From assembly GCF_023716565.1 (NCBI RefSeq), contig NZ_CP071849.1, positions 558,001-622,000 on the forward strand: DNA of 64,000 nucleotides, in the 5' to 3' direction. Shown here piece after piece: positions 35,007 through 44,577 of this stretch (position 1 is the first letter of the stretch; each line of letters begins with the position of its first letter). Both the position numbers and the translations under genes were made by a program. The notes below the pieces were generated by a model, which saw only the letters and a list, made by a program, of their open reading frames with translations, was not told the DNA's origin and did not search any database. This DNA comes from Vibrio sp. SCSIO 43136. Its GTDB lineage: Bacteria; Pseudomonadota; Gammaproteobacteria; Enterobacterales; Vibrionaceae.

Positions 35007-36242
35007 TTAGTAAAGCGTGTGATTAAACAGTTGCAGTTGTACGGTTTCGCCCACTTCGACGTTACCACGATCTCTTTCAAGTACAGCAAAACAGTTGGCA
35101 AGACTCATGGAGCGAAATGCGCCAGAGCTTTGGTTGCCAGTGCTTTCGACATAGAATTTACCGTCTTCAATGGTGTATATCGCACGTTGGTAGTCTGTAC
35201 GACCAGGACCTTTTTTGAAACGAGAGCGAGTGATGGCAGGAATAGACGGTTGTGGTTTCCACTGAGTATGACCGTGCAACTTAGCGATCAATGGCTGTAC
35301 CAGTTCATACATGGTCAACATCGCAGACACTGGATTGCCAGGAAGGCCGCAGAATAGGGCATCATCTAACTGACCAAAGGCAAAGGGTTTACCGGGTTTG
35401 ATGGCTAGTTTCCAAAAACCGATTTCACCGAGTTCTTCAAGGATATCTTTGGTGTAATCTGCTTCGCCAACACTTACACCGCCAGATGTAACGACTACAT
35501 CAGCCACTTGCTGAGCTTTTTCAAAGGTTGCTTTGAGCTGCACTGGGCAATCAGGAATAATCCCAAGGTCGATGGCTTCACAGCCAAAGTTGACGATAAG
35601 CGACTTAATGCCATAACGGTTGCTGTCGTAGATTTGTCCCTCGCCTAGCGGTTCGCCAATTTGCTTGAGTTCATCGCCAGTTGAGAAAAATGCGACTTTA
35701 GGGCGGCGAATGACTTCGACTTCCGCGATACCCAAAGAGGCAACCATAGGAATATCGCGAGGGGTTAGGCGATGACCAGCACTCAAGACTAGGTCGCCGA
35801 CGTTGATGTCATCACCCAGTGGACGGATGTTGTTTTGTGGTGCGACGTCGGTTTGAGTAAAGACAATACCTTGTTCAGTTTGTTGGGTGTTTTCCTGCAT
35901 GATGACAGCATCGCAACCTGCAGGGACTGGCGCACCTGTCATGATGCGAACGCAGGTACCTTCTGGCCATTCGCCATCAAATGGTTGGCCTGCAAAAGAC
36001 TTTCCTGCCAAAGGCATCGCTATATCTGGTTTAAGCTCCGCAATGCGAATTGCGTATCCATCCATTGCAGAGTTGTCGAAAGGGGGAACAGAAATAGGGG
36101 ATTCTATCGCTTTGGCAAGCACTCTTCCTTCAGCCTGCGGTAAGGGTAAAGTTTCCGTGTCTTGAATTGGGGAAACACTCGACAACATTTTCTCCATCGC
36201 CGTCTCAATTGCCATTAGACCCGGCGCATCACAACAACCCAT
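35007..36242 (-). CDS. moeA: Molybdopterin molybdenumtransferase
   Basis: 411 residues from the ATG at 36242 ([20 protein letters not shown]), preceded by AGGAATGTAAT; the frame upstream is not conserved. It inserts molybdenum into adenylylated molybdopterin. Visible motifs are [27 protein letters not shown] (MoCF-BD region), [13 protein letters not shown] and [15 protein letters not shown]. It is the first gene of the moe-sse operon and divergent from folE, the usual arrangement in vibrios. Length and domains are normal. Confidence 0.95.
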   Translation of the reverse strand: MGCCDAPGLMAIETAMEKMLSSVSPIQDTETLPLPQAEGRVLAKAIESPISVPPFDNSAMDGYAIRIAELKPDIAMPLAGKSFAGQPFDGEWPEGTCVRIMTGAPVPAGCDAVIMQENTQQTEQGIVFTQTDVAPQNNIRPLGDDINVGDLVLSAGHRLTPRDIPMVASLGIAEVEVIRRPKVAFFSTGDELKQIGEPLGEGQIYDSNRYGIKSLIVNFGCEAIDLGIIPDCPVQLKATFEKAQQVADVVVTSGGVSVGEADYTKDILEELGEIGFWKLAIKPGKPFAFGQLDDALFCGLPGNPVSAMLTMYELVQPLIAKLHGHTQWKPQPSIPAITRSRFKKGPGRTDYQRAIYTIEDGKFYVESTGNQSSGAFRSMSLANCFAVLERDRGNVEVGETVQLQLFNHTLY

Positions 36243-36404
36243 ATTACATTCCTGTTCGTTATTATTGGATATCGGCTGAACCATAGCATAAATCATGCTT
36301 TGACATCAGTAACCCAACGCAAAATATGGGTGTAATTGTGGCTAAATCCGAGTATCCTTGTCAGCTATTTTAAAAGGGTCCAATCAAGCATGGGAGAGGT
36401 AAAC

Positions 36405-37058
36405 ATGTCAGGTCTGAGTGCATCAGCCAATTTGGTTAGGGACGCATTGATCGAGAAAGGTATTGAAACACCACTCGTACCAAACAACATCAGCCGAGAA
36501 GAGAAAAAAGAGCGCATCGAACATCATATGCGTGAAATCTTGTCGCTGCTGGAGCTAGATTTGTCCGATGACAGCCTAGAAGAAACGCCACACCGCATAG
36601 CTAAGATGTACGTTGATGAGGTGTTCTCAGGGCTAGATTACGCAAACTTTCCTAAGATCACCGTTATTGATAACAAAATGGCGTGTAGCGAAATGGTTCG
36701 CGTAAAAGACATCACCGTGACTAGTACTTGCGAGCACCATTTAGTGACCATCGATGGTAAAGCTGCTGTCGCCTATATCCCGCGTAAGAAGATCATTGGT
36801 TTGTCCAAAATCAATCGCATTGTTCGCTTCTTCGCTCAGCGACCTCAAGTACAAGAGCGCATGACACAGCAAATCCTTGTCGCTTTACAAACACTATTAG
36901 AAACCGATGACGTTGCGGTCACTATGGATGCGGTACACTACTGTGTGAAATCACGTGGTGTGATGGATGCGACCAGTGAGACCACAACCACAGCTCTAGG
37001 TGGGATTTTTAAGTCTAACCCAGCTACTCGCCATGAGTTCCTGCACGGTTTACGCTAG
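36405..37058 (+). CDS. folE: GTP cyclohydrolase I
   Basis: 217 residues from the ATG at 36405 ([12 protein letters not shown]), which has GAGAGG upstream; in-frame starts further up lack a site. It converts GTP to 7,8-dihydroneopterin triphosphate, the first step of folate synthesis. The zinc ligands lie in [12 protein letters not shown] and [24 protein letters not shown] and [20 protein letters not shown] are family signatures. Size equals E. coli FolE. It is divergent from moeA. Both products use GTP-derived pterins, though the enzymes act in separate pathways. Confidence 0.96.
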   Translation: MSGLSASANLVRDALIEKGIETPLVPNNISREEKKERIEHHMREILSLLELDLSDDSLEETPHRIAKMYVDEVFSGLDYANFPKITVIDNKMACSEMVRVKDITVTSTCEHHLVTIDGKAAVAYIPRKKIIGLSKINRIVRFFAQRPQVQERMTQQILVALQTLLETDDVAVTMDAVHYCVKSRGVMDATSETTTTALGGIFKSNPATRHEFLHGLR

Positions 37059-37082
37059 TCCAACGAGTTAAGTTCCAAACAA

Positions 37083-37117
37083 AAGCCCCGAAGTAGCAAT
37101 ACTTCGGGGCTTTTTAG
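37083..37117 (+). terminator. Bidirectional terminator between folE and the HBM chemoreceptor gene
   Basis: The stem AAGCCCCGAAGTA/TACTTCGGGGCTT with a small loop is followed by T residues on the plus strand and has A residues upstream, so it can serve both convergent genes. Confidence 0.9.
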
Positions 37118-37140
37118 TCGGGTAGAAATGATAGCTGGGA

Positions 37141-38907
37141 TTAAGCGCTGGTTTTAAACTGCTTAACCGCTTCGTCCATTTCTTGCGCTTGGCTAGAGAC
37201 GCCATTGACTTCTTCTAAACACTGTTTTGCAGAGACCATGTTGCCATCTGAAATTGATTGTAGTTCAGTAATCGATTCAGCCACTTGATTCATCACAATG
37301 CCTTGTTCTTCAATGGCAGAAGCAATACGCTCAGAATTGCTTTGGATGTTTTCCATATCAACGATGATTTGTGAGAAGTTGCCATCCAAAGTTTGAGAGA
37401 ACTGTTTGGTTTCTTCGCCTTGACGGTTACATTGCTCAATATCGTCAACCACGGTCGACATTTGGCTTTGGATAGAGGTGACCACTGAGGTGATTTCTTG
37501 AGTCGAATCGTGGGTACGACTTGCTAATGCGCGAACCTCATCAGCAACCACGGCAAATCCGCGACCTTGCTCACCCGCACGAGCGGCTTCGATAGCTGCG
37601 TTAAGTGCCAACAAGTTTGTTTGTTCTGCGATGCCTTGAATCATCTCTACCGCACCACCAATTTGTGCCACAAACTGATCAAGTGACGCAATTGATGCTT
37701 GGCTGTTGGCGAGTGTCGCGGAAAGCTCGTTGATGTTATCAACCGTATCACTCACCACGCTGCGACCAGAGCTTGCATTGTTAGCAGCTTGTTGCACACC
37801 TTCTGCCGCTACGGCAGTGCTTTCGGAAATCTCACTAATGGTCGATACCATCTGTTGTACAGCGGTGGCCATCGATGTGGTGTGCTGTGCTTGAACTTCA
37901 AACTGTTCGATAACACTTTGAAGCTCGCCCTGCATTGCGTCTGTGCTGCTAAACAGCATTTGCGACTTCTCCTGTGACCCAGAAACGAGCTCTTCAATTT
38001 TGGTCAAAAGATCATTGAAGTAGCTGCCTAAGGTAACCAACTCATTCTTACCGTGTAGGTTAGTGCGCATACCAATGTTGTTGGTTTCTGAAATCTCTCT
38101 AATTGTGTCTAGAATTTCGTTGATGTTGCGAGAAATAGAGATGATCATTTGTGCCATTAAGGCACCAATGACGGCGATAATGATTGCAGAGAACAGAAGC
38201 TTGGTGCGTTCTAAGCTATTTTGGTGTTCAGTCACCCCTTGCTCCAAAATTTCTGCCGCATGACCAAACTGCTCCTCAATCTGGTGTGAGCCACCACGGA
38301 CATCACCCTTTAGCCCTTCATTATACTTGAGACCAATAGTTTTAAGCTGGTTGACCACGGCTTGGGCAGTGGCAAGAAGTTCTGGTGTTGACTCGTCCTT
38401 AATTAACTCTGGTTCTAAGCTACCTGAGAACACTTTTTGGTCGAAAGCAGCGAGGTGGAAATCACCTTCGTAGTCAGCAAGATCATAGGCTTTACCTAGC
38501 TCACGCTTGTACGCACCTAATAAACCAGATTTATCATCGAGCCCTAATGTGCGGTAGGCGTTAACTAAATTAACAAAGGTCGTTTGGTAGTTCTTTAGAT
38601 CCTGTCCAAGCCGAGTAGGGTAGTCAATGCCGTATTCCGTCAAAGTATTTGAGATAGATTGGTTAATGTTTAGGAATGTATCAGCATTTTTGTTGAAAGT
38701 AGCGAGGTACTTGTCGTTGCCACGTAGTAAGAAGTCTTTTTCATTGCGGCGAAGATTGAGTAGGCGAACCTCGAGCTCTGCAAGTTGAGTGCGAGCACCA
38801 TTTAAAGTAGATACCGTGTTTGAAAAATAGGTCGACATAGCCAATGAGGCAACTATGCCAAAAATAGATACAAGTCCAGCGACAATGAGGCGTGATTTGA
38901 TATTCAT
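37141..38907 (-). CDS. Methyl-accepting chemotaxis protein with HBM sensor domain
   Basis: 588 residues from the ATG at 38907 ([13 protein letters not shown]). Helix 1 is at about 8-28 and helix 2 at about 240-260. Between them, [22 protein letters not shown] is the hallmark of the helical bimodular (HBM) ligand domain known from TCA-intermediate sensors such as McpS. The HAMP region and cytoplasmic coiled coil follow, with intact tip [19 protein letters not shown]. No CheR-binding pentapeptide is at the C-terminus. The ligand is unknown. Confidence 0.93.
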   Translation of the reverse strand: MNIKSRLIVAGLVSIFGIVASLAMSTYFSNTVSTLNGARTQLAELEVRLLNLRRNEKDFLLRGNDKYLATFNKNADTFLNINQSISNTLTEYGIDYPTRLGQDLKNYQTTFVNLVNAYRTLGLDDKSGLLGAYKRELGKAYDLADYEGDFHLAAFDQKVFSGSLEPELIKDESTPELLATAQAVVNQLKTIGLKYNEGLKGDVRGGSHQIEEQFGHAAEILEQGVTEHQNSLERTKLLFSAIIIAVIGALMAQMIISISRNINEILDTIREISETNNIGMRTNLHGKNELVTLGSYFNDLLTKIEELVSGSQEKSQMLFSSTDAMQGELQSVIEQFEVQAQHTTSMATAVQQMVSTISEISESTAVAAEGVQQAANNASSGRSVVSDTVDNINELSATLANSQASIASLDQFVAQIGGAVEMIQGIAEQTNLLALNAAIEAARAGEQGRGFAVVADEVRALASRTHDSTQEITSVVTSIQSQMSTVVDDIEQCNRQGEETKQFSQTLDGNFSQIIVDMENIQSNSERIASAIEEQGIVMNQVAESITELQSISDGNMVSAKQCLEEVNGVSSQAQEMDEAVKQFKTSA

Positions 38908-39229
38908 AATAGTAACTTTTACTTGAGTTCCAATTAAGCAGTCTAGTACCAATAACCACACTAAATGTGACGGTTATGTGACAACTGCGGACGTAAAGCA
39001 AAGTGCGGGTTGATGCCCGTCTATCAAATCCAACTGACAGTGAGTGATTGCACATTCACTCTTTTTAATAAGAATAGTCCATTTCTATGGAAGTCAAAAT
39101 GTTATCGGAAAAACGCTAGAGAGTATAGCGTTCCAAATAGATTTTTATAAGATTAATCAATAATTTCCGACTGTGTGTTAGGGCACTAACCTAAGACTCG
39201 AATCTAATCGAGATATGGAGGAGTTTACA
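38908..39229. other. Intergenic region upstream of the HBM chemoreceptor gene
   Basis: This 322-bp AT-rich stretch should hold the chemoreceptor promoter. An imperfect inverted repeat CTCGAATCTAATCGAG lies near 39197-39212, just before the small ORF described next. Nothing else was identified. Confidence 0.4.
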
Positions 39230-39289
39230 GTGTTAATGGTTTGTCGTCATACCTTGTGCGGGTTTCTGACGTACATTTTACAAAAGTAG
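39230..39289 (+). CDS. Candidate 19-aa small protein with strong ribosome binding site
   Basis: A GTG-started ORF encoding VLMVCRHTLCGFLTYILQK, read as fMet at the start. A perfect GGAGGA lies seven bases upstream, stronger than most ribosome binding sites in the window. The sequence is hydrophobic with a Lys end and two Cys, and could be a membrane miniprotein. A Rho-independent terminator begins three bases after its stop, so start signal, ORF and terminator form a complete small unit. No homologue is known to me; it may also be a leader or chance ORF. Confidence 0.4.
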   Translation: MLMVCRHTLCGFLTYILQK

Positions 39290-39291
39290 TT

Positions 39292-39323
39292 GCAGTGGCT
39301 ACGAGTGCAGCCACTGCTTTTAT
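39292..39323. terminator. Terminator between the small ORF and the FKBP gene
   Basis: The perfect stem GCAGTGGCT/AGCCACTGC with an eight-base loop is followed by TTTTAT on the plus strand and can serve the convergent FKBP gene on the minus strand. Confidence 0.8.
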
Positions 39324-39324
39324 G

Positions 39325-39798
39325 TTATTTGAAGTCGATGAGCTCTACATCAAATATTAGTGTGGAACCTGGTTTGATTGGGCCAGCACCACGAGTTCCG
39401 TAAGCAAGATTGCTAGGAACGAATAGACGAAGTTTTTCACCCCTAGTCATCAACTGCACACCTTCTTGCCATCCAGCAATCACTTGCCCGAGGTTGAAGC
39501 TGATCGGTTCGTTGCGCTCAACAGAGCTATCGAACACAGTGCCATCAATTAGCGTACCGTGATAATGCACAGTCACTGTGCTGTTAATGGTTGGACGCTC
39601 TTCGCCATCACCTTGAGTAAGTACTTGGTATTGAAGGCCAGATTCTGTCGTGATCACACCTTCTTTTTGACCATTTTCAGCCAAAAACGCTTGTCCAATG
39701 GCAAAGTTTTCGTCGTTAGCTTTATGATTTGTCCAGGTGCGGTAGATAAAAAAGCCCGCCAAGACAAAGATGATGATTGGAAAAACAATCTTAGACAC
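39325..39798 (-). CDS. FKBP-type peptidyl-prolyl isomerase, membrane-anchored
   Basis: A 157-residue protein. Residues 5-22 are an N-terminal hydrophobic anchor (VFPIIIFVLAGFFIYRTW), and about 65-157 form an FKBP domain with VTVHYHGTLIDGTVFDSS, FNLGQVIAGWQEGVQLM, YGTRGAGPIKPGSTLIFDVEL. The active-site aromatic residues typical of FKBPs are retained. It should catalyse proline isomerisation on the periplasmic side. It lies 12 bases downstream of a DsbA-like lipoprotein gene, so the pair may act together in protein folding outside the cytosol. Confidence 0.92.
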   Translation of the reverse strand: MSKIVFPIIIFVLAGFFIYRTWTNHKANDENFAIGQAFLAENGQKEGVITTESGLQYQVLTQGDGEERPTINSTVTVHYHGTLIDGTVFDSSVERNEPISFNLGQVIAGWQEGVQLMTRGEKLRLFVPSNLAYGTRGAGPIKPGSTLIFDVELIDFK

Positions 39799-39810
39799 TT
39801 GCTATCCTTT

Positions 39811-40443
39811 TCATTGAGAAGTTTTAGAAAGCAGGTAGTTTATCGTTTTTACGAGATCATTAACATCCTCATGTCCTGATGTGATCAGCTCATACTTTCC
39901 TTTAATAATGAAGGTAGGTACACCATTGATTTGGCTTTGCTGCGTGATTTCATCGGCTTCATTGAGCAGTTCAAATAACGCCTTTTGCTGAATTTCATCG
40001 AATTGATATGGGCTAACCAAGCCATACTCATTGAAAAGGCTTTCGAGTGCTTGTTGGCGAGCCTCACCAGTGGTGTAGTCTTGAGATTGCATTACCGAAA
40101 ACAGTTTTTCCATCATCTCATGGTCTGGAGTGCTGTCTAACTGCATTTGTGCTGCATAATAGATTAGAGCTGCAACTTGTGCGCTTTCATTGAAGGTAAT
40201 GTGTACTTTACCAATCGGTTTGTTGATCCCTTCTTCAATCTGCGGGATCACTTTTTCCATGCTGCGACAATGGCCACAGGTAAGGGAGAATACTTCCGTA
40301 ACAGGCGTAATAGAGTTTTGTTTGAGCTCGGTAGGTAGTAGTTTGTATTGCTCGCCGAGTTTCGGCTCGGCAGTGTCGCTACAACCAATCAGTGCGAGAG
40401 AAGACAAAACCAGTGTAGCTAGAGATAGCTTTTTTATAATCAT
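39811..40443 (-). CDS. DsbA-family thiol:disulfide oxidoreductase lipoprotein
   Basis: 210 residues from the ATG at 40443 (MIIKKLSLATL). The lipobox is LALIGC with Cys21 as the acylated residue. A thioredoxin-like DsbA domain has the active site LTCGHCRSMEKV and the cis-proline loop GVPTFIIKGKYEL. CGHC differs from the CPHC of dsbA at 16.3 kb, which often changes redox potential. It is the second DsbA-like protein in the window and is paired with an FKBP gene. The lipid anchor should keep it at a membrane, and substrate is unknown. Confidence 0.9.
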   Translation of the reverse strand: MIIKKLSLATLVLSSLALIGCSDTAEPKLGEQYKLLPTELKQNSITPVTEVFSLTCGHCRSMEKVIPQIEEGINKPIGKVHITFNESAQVAALIYYAAQMQLDSTPDHEMMEKLFSVMQSQDYTTGEARQQALESLFNEYGLVSPYQFDEIQQKALFELLNEADEITQQSQINGVPTFIIKGKYELITSGHEDVNDLVKTINYLLSKTSQ

Positions 40444-40741
40444 TTGTATTTTGTAACCTTTTAGGTGGAAACTTGGTGCTAGGTATTCAGTTGGAGGCAA
40501 CACCAAGTGACGCTAAATGCTCTTTCTAGAGCTGAATCGATATATTTAGAGGATAACTTGTATGAATGGTTCAATCTGTTTTAGGAACTGTGACTGGACG
40601 CAAGGAAGTTTACCTAATATGTTCAAAAACTAAGCGTTACCATCGAGATTGAAAAACAATTGTGAATTGGGCTTAAAGGAATCCCCGTTTTTGCCGATAC
40701 TAGGAGTATCAGCTCAACACTGAGATTAAGGTCAAACAAGA

Positions 40742-41440
40742 ATGAAGATTCGATTTACACTCATTGCGCTAATTAGTGCAGTCCTGATGTCAGGCTGTGA
40801 GTCATTAGCGCCCCCAAGTATGCTAGACACAGCACCGCAAACCGAAGCGGAAGTTCGTTATCCAGATTGGGGTGAGGAAGAGCAAGATCCACAAGCTCGC
40901 GTAAATCAAATGCGAGCACAGCAAAGCCAACCTTCGCCATTAAATAGCCAAACGAACAGCTCTCGTATGGTCAGTCAAGGCAGCATGATGGCCACCAAGC
41001 CATCAGGAAATGCGATGGCTCAAATGAGAGATTTGCTCGCTTATATGGAAAAAAAAGGGCTGCGTTACGATGTCATACCCGGTCAACATACGATTGTTAA
41101 GCTAGAAGAAACGATTCGCTTTCAGACGGGATCTGCGGCGATCACCTCTGGCTCTCGAGTTTGGTTAGAAGATCTTGGGCGATTTCTATCTAATAATCCC
41201 CAAATCAGCACCGTGATCGATGGTCATACCGATAGTGTTGGCAGTAACCAAGTTAATGATCCTTTGTCAGATAAACGAGCCACCCAAGTAAAGTTACTTT
41301 TTACCCAATCTAACGTACCGGCAAATGCGGTATACACTCGCGGATATGGGAAGCATCTGCCAAGTTGTTCAAACTTGTCTAAGACAGGAAAAGCATGCAA
41401 TCGCCGAGTAGAAATCATGTTTATCGGCACTGTTCAATAA
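40742..41440 (+). CDS. OmpA-family lipoprotein
   Basis: A 232-residue outer-membrane lipoprotein. The lipobox is LMSGC with Cys19. A low-complexity Gln/Ser/Asn/Pro linker (about 50-100) follows, then an OmpA-like peptidoglycan-binding domain (about 115-230) with VIDGHTDSVGSNQVND, LSDKRATQVKLLF and CNRRVEI. The conserved Asp and Arg that contact diaminopimelate are in HTDSVG and NRRVEI. It likely links the outer membrane to peptidoglycan. It is a stand-alone gene with its own terminator. Confidence 0.9.
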   Translation: MKIRFTLIALISAVLMSGCESLAPPSMLDTAPQTEAEVRYPDWGEEEQDPQARVNQMRAQQSQPSPLNSQTNSSRMVSQGSMMATKPSGNAMAQMRDLLAYMEKKGLRYDVIPGQHTIVKLEETIRFQTGSAAITSGSRVWLEDLGRFLSNNPQISTVIDGHTDSVGSNQVNDPLSDKRATQVKLLFTQSNVPANAVYTRGYGKHLPSCSNLSKTGKACNRRVEIMFIGTVQ

Positions 41441-41460
41441 TAAGCAAAAGATTTACAAAT

Positions 41461-41486
41461 GAGCGACTATTGAGTCGCCCTTTTTG
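41461..41486 (+). terminator. Terminator of the OmpA-family gene
   Basis: The stem GCGACT/AGTCGC with an ATTG loop is followed by CCTTTTTG. It lies between convergent genes. Confidence 0.75.
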
Positions 41487-41488
41487 TT

Positions 41489-41821
41489 TCAGCTGCCTCT
41501 TGGTGCAAACATAATAATCGCCATTCCAAACAGCGCCACACTTGCCCCGACTAAATCCCATAATGTTGGACGAATGCCATCGACCGCCCATAACCATAAA
41601 ATCGCAACAAAGATATAGACCCCGCCATAAGCAGCATATACTCGACCAGCAGCGGTTGGGTGCAGCGACAATAGCCATGCAAACAGGGCTAGGGAAATAG
41701 CAGCGGGCAGAAGAAGCCATGCGCTTTTATCTTGCTTGAGCCATAGATAAGGTAAGTAGCAGCCGATGATTTCGGCTAAGGCAGTAACAAAAAATAGGGC
41801 TAGGGTTTTAATTTCAGGCAT
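41489..41821 (-). CDS. ynfA: YnfA-family small membrane protein
   Basis: A 110-residue protein with four predicted membrane helices and the family pattern [35 protein letters not shown] and [18 protein letters not shown]. YnfA proteins (UPF0060) resemble small-multidrug-resistance transporters and some have been linked to efflux, but this copy's substrate is unknown. It lies eight bases after the CopD-like gene in the same direction, so they are co-transcribed. Confidence 0.9.
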   Translation of the reverse strand: MPEIKTLALFFVTALAEIIGCYLPYLWLKQDKSAWLLLPAAISLALFAWLLSLHPTAAGRVYAAYGGVYIFVAILWLWAVDGIRPTLWDLVGASVALFGMAIIMFAPRGS

Positions 41822-41829
41822 GTTGTTTT

Positions 41830-42273
41830 CTACATTAACCAGCCAGCGCGGAAAGAGACGCCGACAATCACAAATAAGATCGATAAAACGGTCACAGGAA
41901 TGATGTGCAACGCCATATCCACCAAGTTCTTTTCTGAAAGCTTGGGAATCACTCGAAACCTTGCATCCAGAGCAAGCGCAAAGGTAAGAAACAGCAAGGT
42001 TAACTTAGCCGCAATCCCATGTGCTAGCGGTATCGACATATCAAACCATAGGCTAACGTCCGGTAGCATACGATAGGCGAGCATTAAACCGGTGATGATT
42101 TGAATTATCAAAGCTGGCATTCCGATTTTCTCGTACACCGACTCAAACTCAAGTAACTGTTTCGCACTGCGGTTCTTCAAAACTCTTGGCAAAATGACCA
42201 CGGATAGAACAATGTGGCCACCCGTCCAAATGGTGGCAGCTAAAAGGTGCAAGGTGAGAAGTAATCCGTACAT
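41830..42273 (-). CDS. CopD-family membrane protein
   Basis: A 147-residue protein with four membrane helices and His residues in helix 1 ([16 protein letters not shown]), the position used by CopD-like proteins. [17 protein letters not shown] and [16 protein letters not shown] match the small CopD/DUF2269-like group. Copper handling is the usual guess for the family, not shown here. It is the first gene of the pair with ynfA and stands upstream in reading direction. Confidence 0.8.
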   Translation of the reverse strand: MYGLLLTLHLLAATIWTGGHIVLSVVILPRVLKNRSAKQLLEFESVYEKIGMPALIIQIITGLMLAYRMLPDVSLWFDMSIPLAHGIAAKLTLLFLTFALALDARFRVIPKLSEKNLVDMALHIIPVTVLSILFVIVGVSFRAGWLM

Positions 42274-42376
42274 AAGCAGTTAATCCATGAAAATAATTCT
42301 CACTATTATTTCAGTTGGCGTAGCGTATTTCTTTGATCAATTCGTACTCAGTGAAACTAACTCGGCAAATAAACGA

Positions 42377-42403
42377 AAAAACCACCCAGATAGGGTGGTT
42401 TGT
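42377..42403 (-). terminator. Terminator downstream of fhs
   Basis: The stem ACCACCC/GGGTGGT with an AGATA loop is followed on the minus strand by TTTTTT, 20 bp past the fhs stop. Confidence 0.88.
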
Positions 42404-42423
42404 CGATTCGAGTTTGGATTAAT

Positions 42424-44166
42424 TTAGCTCAGTCCAATAATGTTGCCATCTTCATCAATGTCGAGATTCATGAAGGATGGCTTTTCAGCAAGACCTGGCA
42501 TGGTCATTACGTTACCGCACAGTGCGTAGATGAAGTTAGCACCAGCACAGAGTTTTAGCTCACGTACTGAGACATCAAAACCTGTTGGAGCACCTTTTAC
42601 TGCGGTATCTGTCGAAATAGATAAAGGCGTTTTCGCCATACACACCGCCAGCTTGTCAAAGCCATGCTTTTTAAAGGTAGCTAACTGCTGTTTCGCTAGA
42701 TCAGACAGTTCAATCTTTGCTGCGCCGTAACCAACTTCCGTTACTGCCATCAGCTTCTCTTCTAGCGTTTGTTCAAGCGTATATAGAGGGGTGAACTCAG
42801 ATGGAGTTTCACAAGCATCTACTACCGCTTGCGCAAGTTTTGCAGCGCCTTCGCCACCTTTGCCAAATGCTTCACTGATTGCAACTTTTGCTCCCATAGC
42901 TTCAACCCATTCGCTAAGAAGAGCTAGCTCTGCATCCGTGTCTTGTGGGAATCGGTTGATCGCAACGACTGCAGGCACCTTGTATTTGGCAACATTGTTG
43001 ATGTGCCATTTTAGGTTCTCGAAGCCAGCTTCAAGTGCGTTACGGTCTTCACCGAAGATTGCATCTGGTAGTGGCTGCCCCGGACGTAGGTCATAAAGGC
43101 CTGAGTTTGCTTTTAGGCCACGCAGAGTTGCGACCACTACAGCACAGTCTGGGCCATGACCAGACATGTTCGCCTTAATGTTACAAGCTTTCTCAAAGCC
43201 CATGTCTGAACCGAAACCACCTTCAGTAACGGTAAAGTCAGCCAGCTTGGTTGCGATACGGTCAGCGATGATAGATGAGTTACCGTGTGCGATGTTGGCA
43301 AAAGGGCCTGCATGAATTAGCGTAGGAACACCTTCTAGTGTTTGCATCATGGTTGGCTCAATCGCATCTTTCATAGTGACTGTCATTGCACCAGCAACTT
43401 TCAGATCTTCTGCGGTTACTGGCTCGCCATCAAGATTGTACGCCATAACGATACGACCAATGCGTTTACGCAGGTCATGCAGGTCTGATGCTAGTGCAAG
43501 AATCGCCATCAATTCTGATGCCGCTGAAATATCAAAACCGTCTTCACGTTCGAAACCGTTGATGGTTTTGTTTGGCTGGTTTTTGCCCACAGTGATCATG
43601 CGAAGTGCACGGTCGTTGTGGTCCATTACGCGTCGCCAAACCACATTTTCTGGGTCAATACGAAGGGCAGGGATGCCGTTCTTCTCAGCGTAAGCATCAT
43701 AGCCTAGACGCTGCTCATGATAGATGCGTGCATCGATAGCAGCAGACGCTAGGTTGTGTGCAGCGGTTACTGCGTGGATGTCGCCAGTTAGGTGAAGATT
43801 AAGCTCTTCCATAGGTGCAACTTGGCTAAAGCCACCACCCGCAGCGCCGCCTTTAACACCAAATACAGGGCCCATAGAAGGCTGGCGAATACATGCCATT
43901 GCAGATTGGTTGATTTTTGCTAGGCCTTGAGCAAGACCGATCGTTGTTACGGTTTTGCCTTCACCTAGTGGTGTTGGTGTAATTGCCGTGACGACAACTA
44001 ACTTACCACGCTTTTTTTCCTCTAAGCGTGATAGACAATCTAGTGAAATTTTTGCTTTGTGGCGTCCTTGCGGATTGATTTCTGATTCTTCTAGCCCGGC
44101 CTTGCGCGCTACAGTATCAATCGGTGAAAGTGGAGTGGAACGACAGATTTCGATGTCACTCAGCAT
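42424..44166 (-). CDS. fhs: Formate-tetrahydrofolate ligase
   Basis: A 580-residue enzyme making 10-formyl-tetrahydrofolate from formate, THF and ATP. The P-loop is [16 protein letters not shown] (about 63-78), and [32 protein letters not shown] and [16 protein letters not shown] are family signatures. Length is normal. A PurR box 31-46 bp upstream of the start codon suggests regulation with purine synthesis, which uses the product. It is transcribed alone. Confidence 0.97.
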   Translation of the reverse strand: MLSDIEICRSTPLSPIDTVARKAGLEESEINPQGRHKAKISLDCLSRLEEKKRGKLVVVTAITPTPLGEGKTVTTIGLAQGLAKINQSAMACIRQPSMGPVFGVKGGAAGGGFSQVAPMEELNLHLTGDIHAVTAAHNLASAAIDARIYHEQRLGYDAYAEKNGIPALRIDPENVVWRRVMDHNDRALRMITVGKNQPNKTINGFEREDGFDISAASELMAILALASDLHDLRKRIGRIVMAYNLDGEPVTAEDLKVAGAMTVTMKDAIEPTMMQTLEGVPTLIHAGPFANIAHGNSSIIADRIATKLADFTVTEGGFGSDMGFEKACNIKANMSGHGPDCAVVVATLRGLKANSGLYDLRPGQPLPDAIFGEDRNALEAGFENLKWHINNVAKYKVPAVVAINRFPQDTDAELALLSEWVEAMGAKVAISEAFGKGGEGAAKLAQAVVDACETPSEFTPLYTLEQTLEEKLMAVTEVGYGAAKIELSDLAKQQLATFKKHGFDKLAVCMAKTPLSISTDTAVKGAPTGFDVSVRELKLCAGANFIYALCGNVMTMPGLAEKPSFMNLDIDEDGNIIGLS

Positions 44167-44196
44167 GAATACCCCCTACATGCCAAAAAGCTGGTT

Positions 44197-44212
44197 ACGG
44201 AAACGTTTGCGT
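44197..44212. promoter_or_regulatory. PurR box upstream of fhs
   Basis: On the minus strand it reads ACGCAAACGTTTCCGT, which agrees with the enterobacterial PurR consensus ACGCAAACGTTTTCNT in all but one defined base. Its position just before the fhs start codon fits repression by purines. Confidence 0.8.
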
Positions 44213-44317
44213 GCGAAATATACCTTGGTATTTGTCTTTGTAAAGCCTTTTATGTGGTGATAAATGCCAATTGACTAAACTCTAACTTATTTGCACTTCA
44301 AACCTAGGTGAACACAT

Positions 44318-44518
44318 GTCTCTCCCCCCTTTTCAAGGGGGAGTCAGAGGGGGTTAAAAGTAGAACTCAAAGCGTAAAAAAGGTTTGCTAGTTGAGCTAG
44401 GTTTTTAGCGAGCACCATCAAATGTATTGACCATGCATTATCACAACAACCCCTCCCAGTCTCCCCTTAGCGGATAACTCATCGAAAATACATACACTTC
44501 CGATCAAGGGGAGGAGCA
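44318..44518. repeat. Non-coding inverted-repeat element of about 200 bp
   Basis: The left end has CTCCCCCCTTTTCAAGGGGGAG followed by TCAGAGGGGGTT. The right end has AACCCCTCCCAGTCTCCCCTT and, 28 bp on, AAGGGGAGGAG. The inner arms AAGGGGGAGTCAGAGGGGGTT and its counterpart are imperfect inverted copies, about 90 bp apart. Each end can also fold on itself. The middle has no ORF. The symmetry suggests a MITE-like or REP-like element. It lies between fhs and gsk. Confidence 0.6.
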
Positions 44519-44542
44519 TCCTTTGCCAATCTGACTAGTGTA

Positions 44543-44573
44543 TAAAAGCCAGCTTATCGCTGACTTTTAAAAC
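44543..44573 (-). terminator. Terminator downstream of gsk
   Basis: The stem AAAAGCCAGC/GCTGACTTTT (one mismatch) is flanked by A and T runs, five bases past the gsk stop on the minus strand. Confidence 0.75.
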
Positions 44574-44577
44574 AGGA

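Noticed and set aside
43349..43693. Plus-strand ORFs opposite fhs
   Set aside because: They are Ser/Arg-rich shadows of a well conserved gene.
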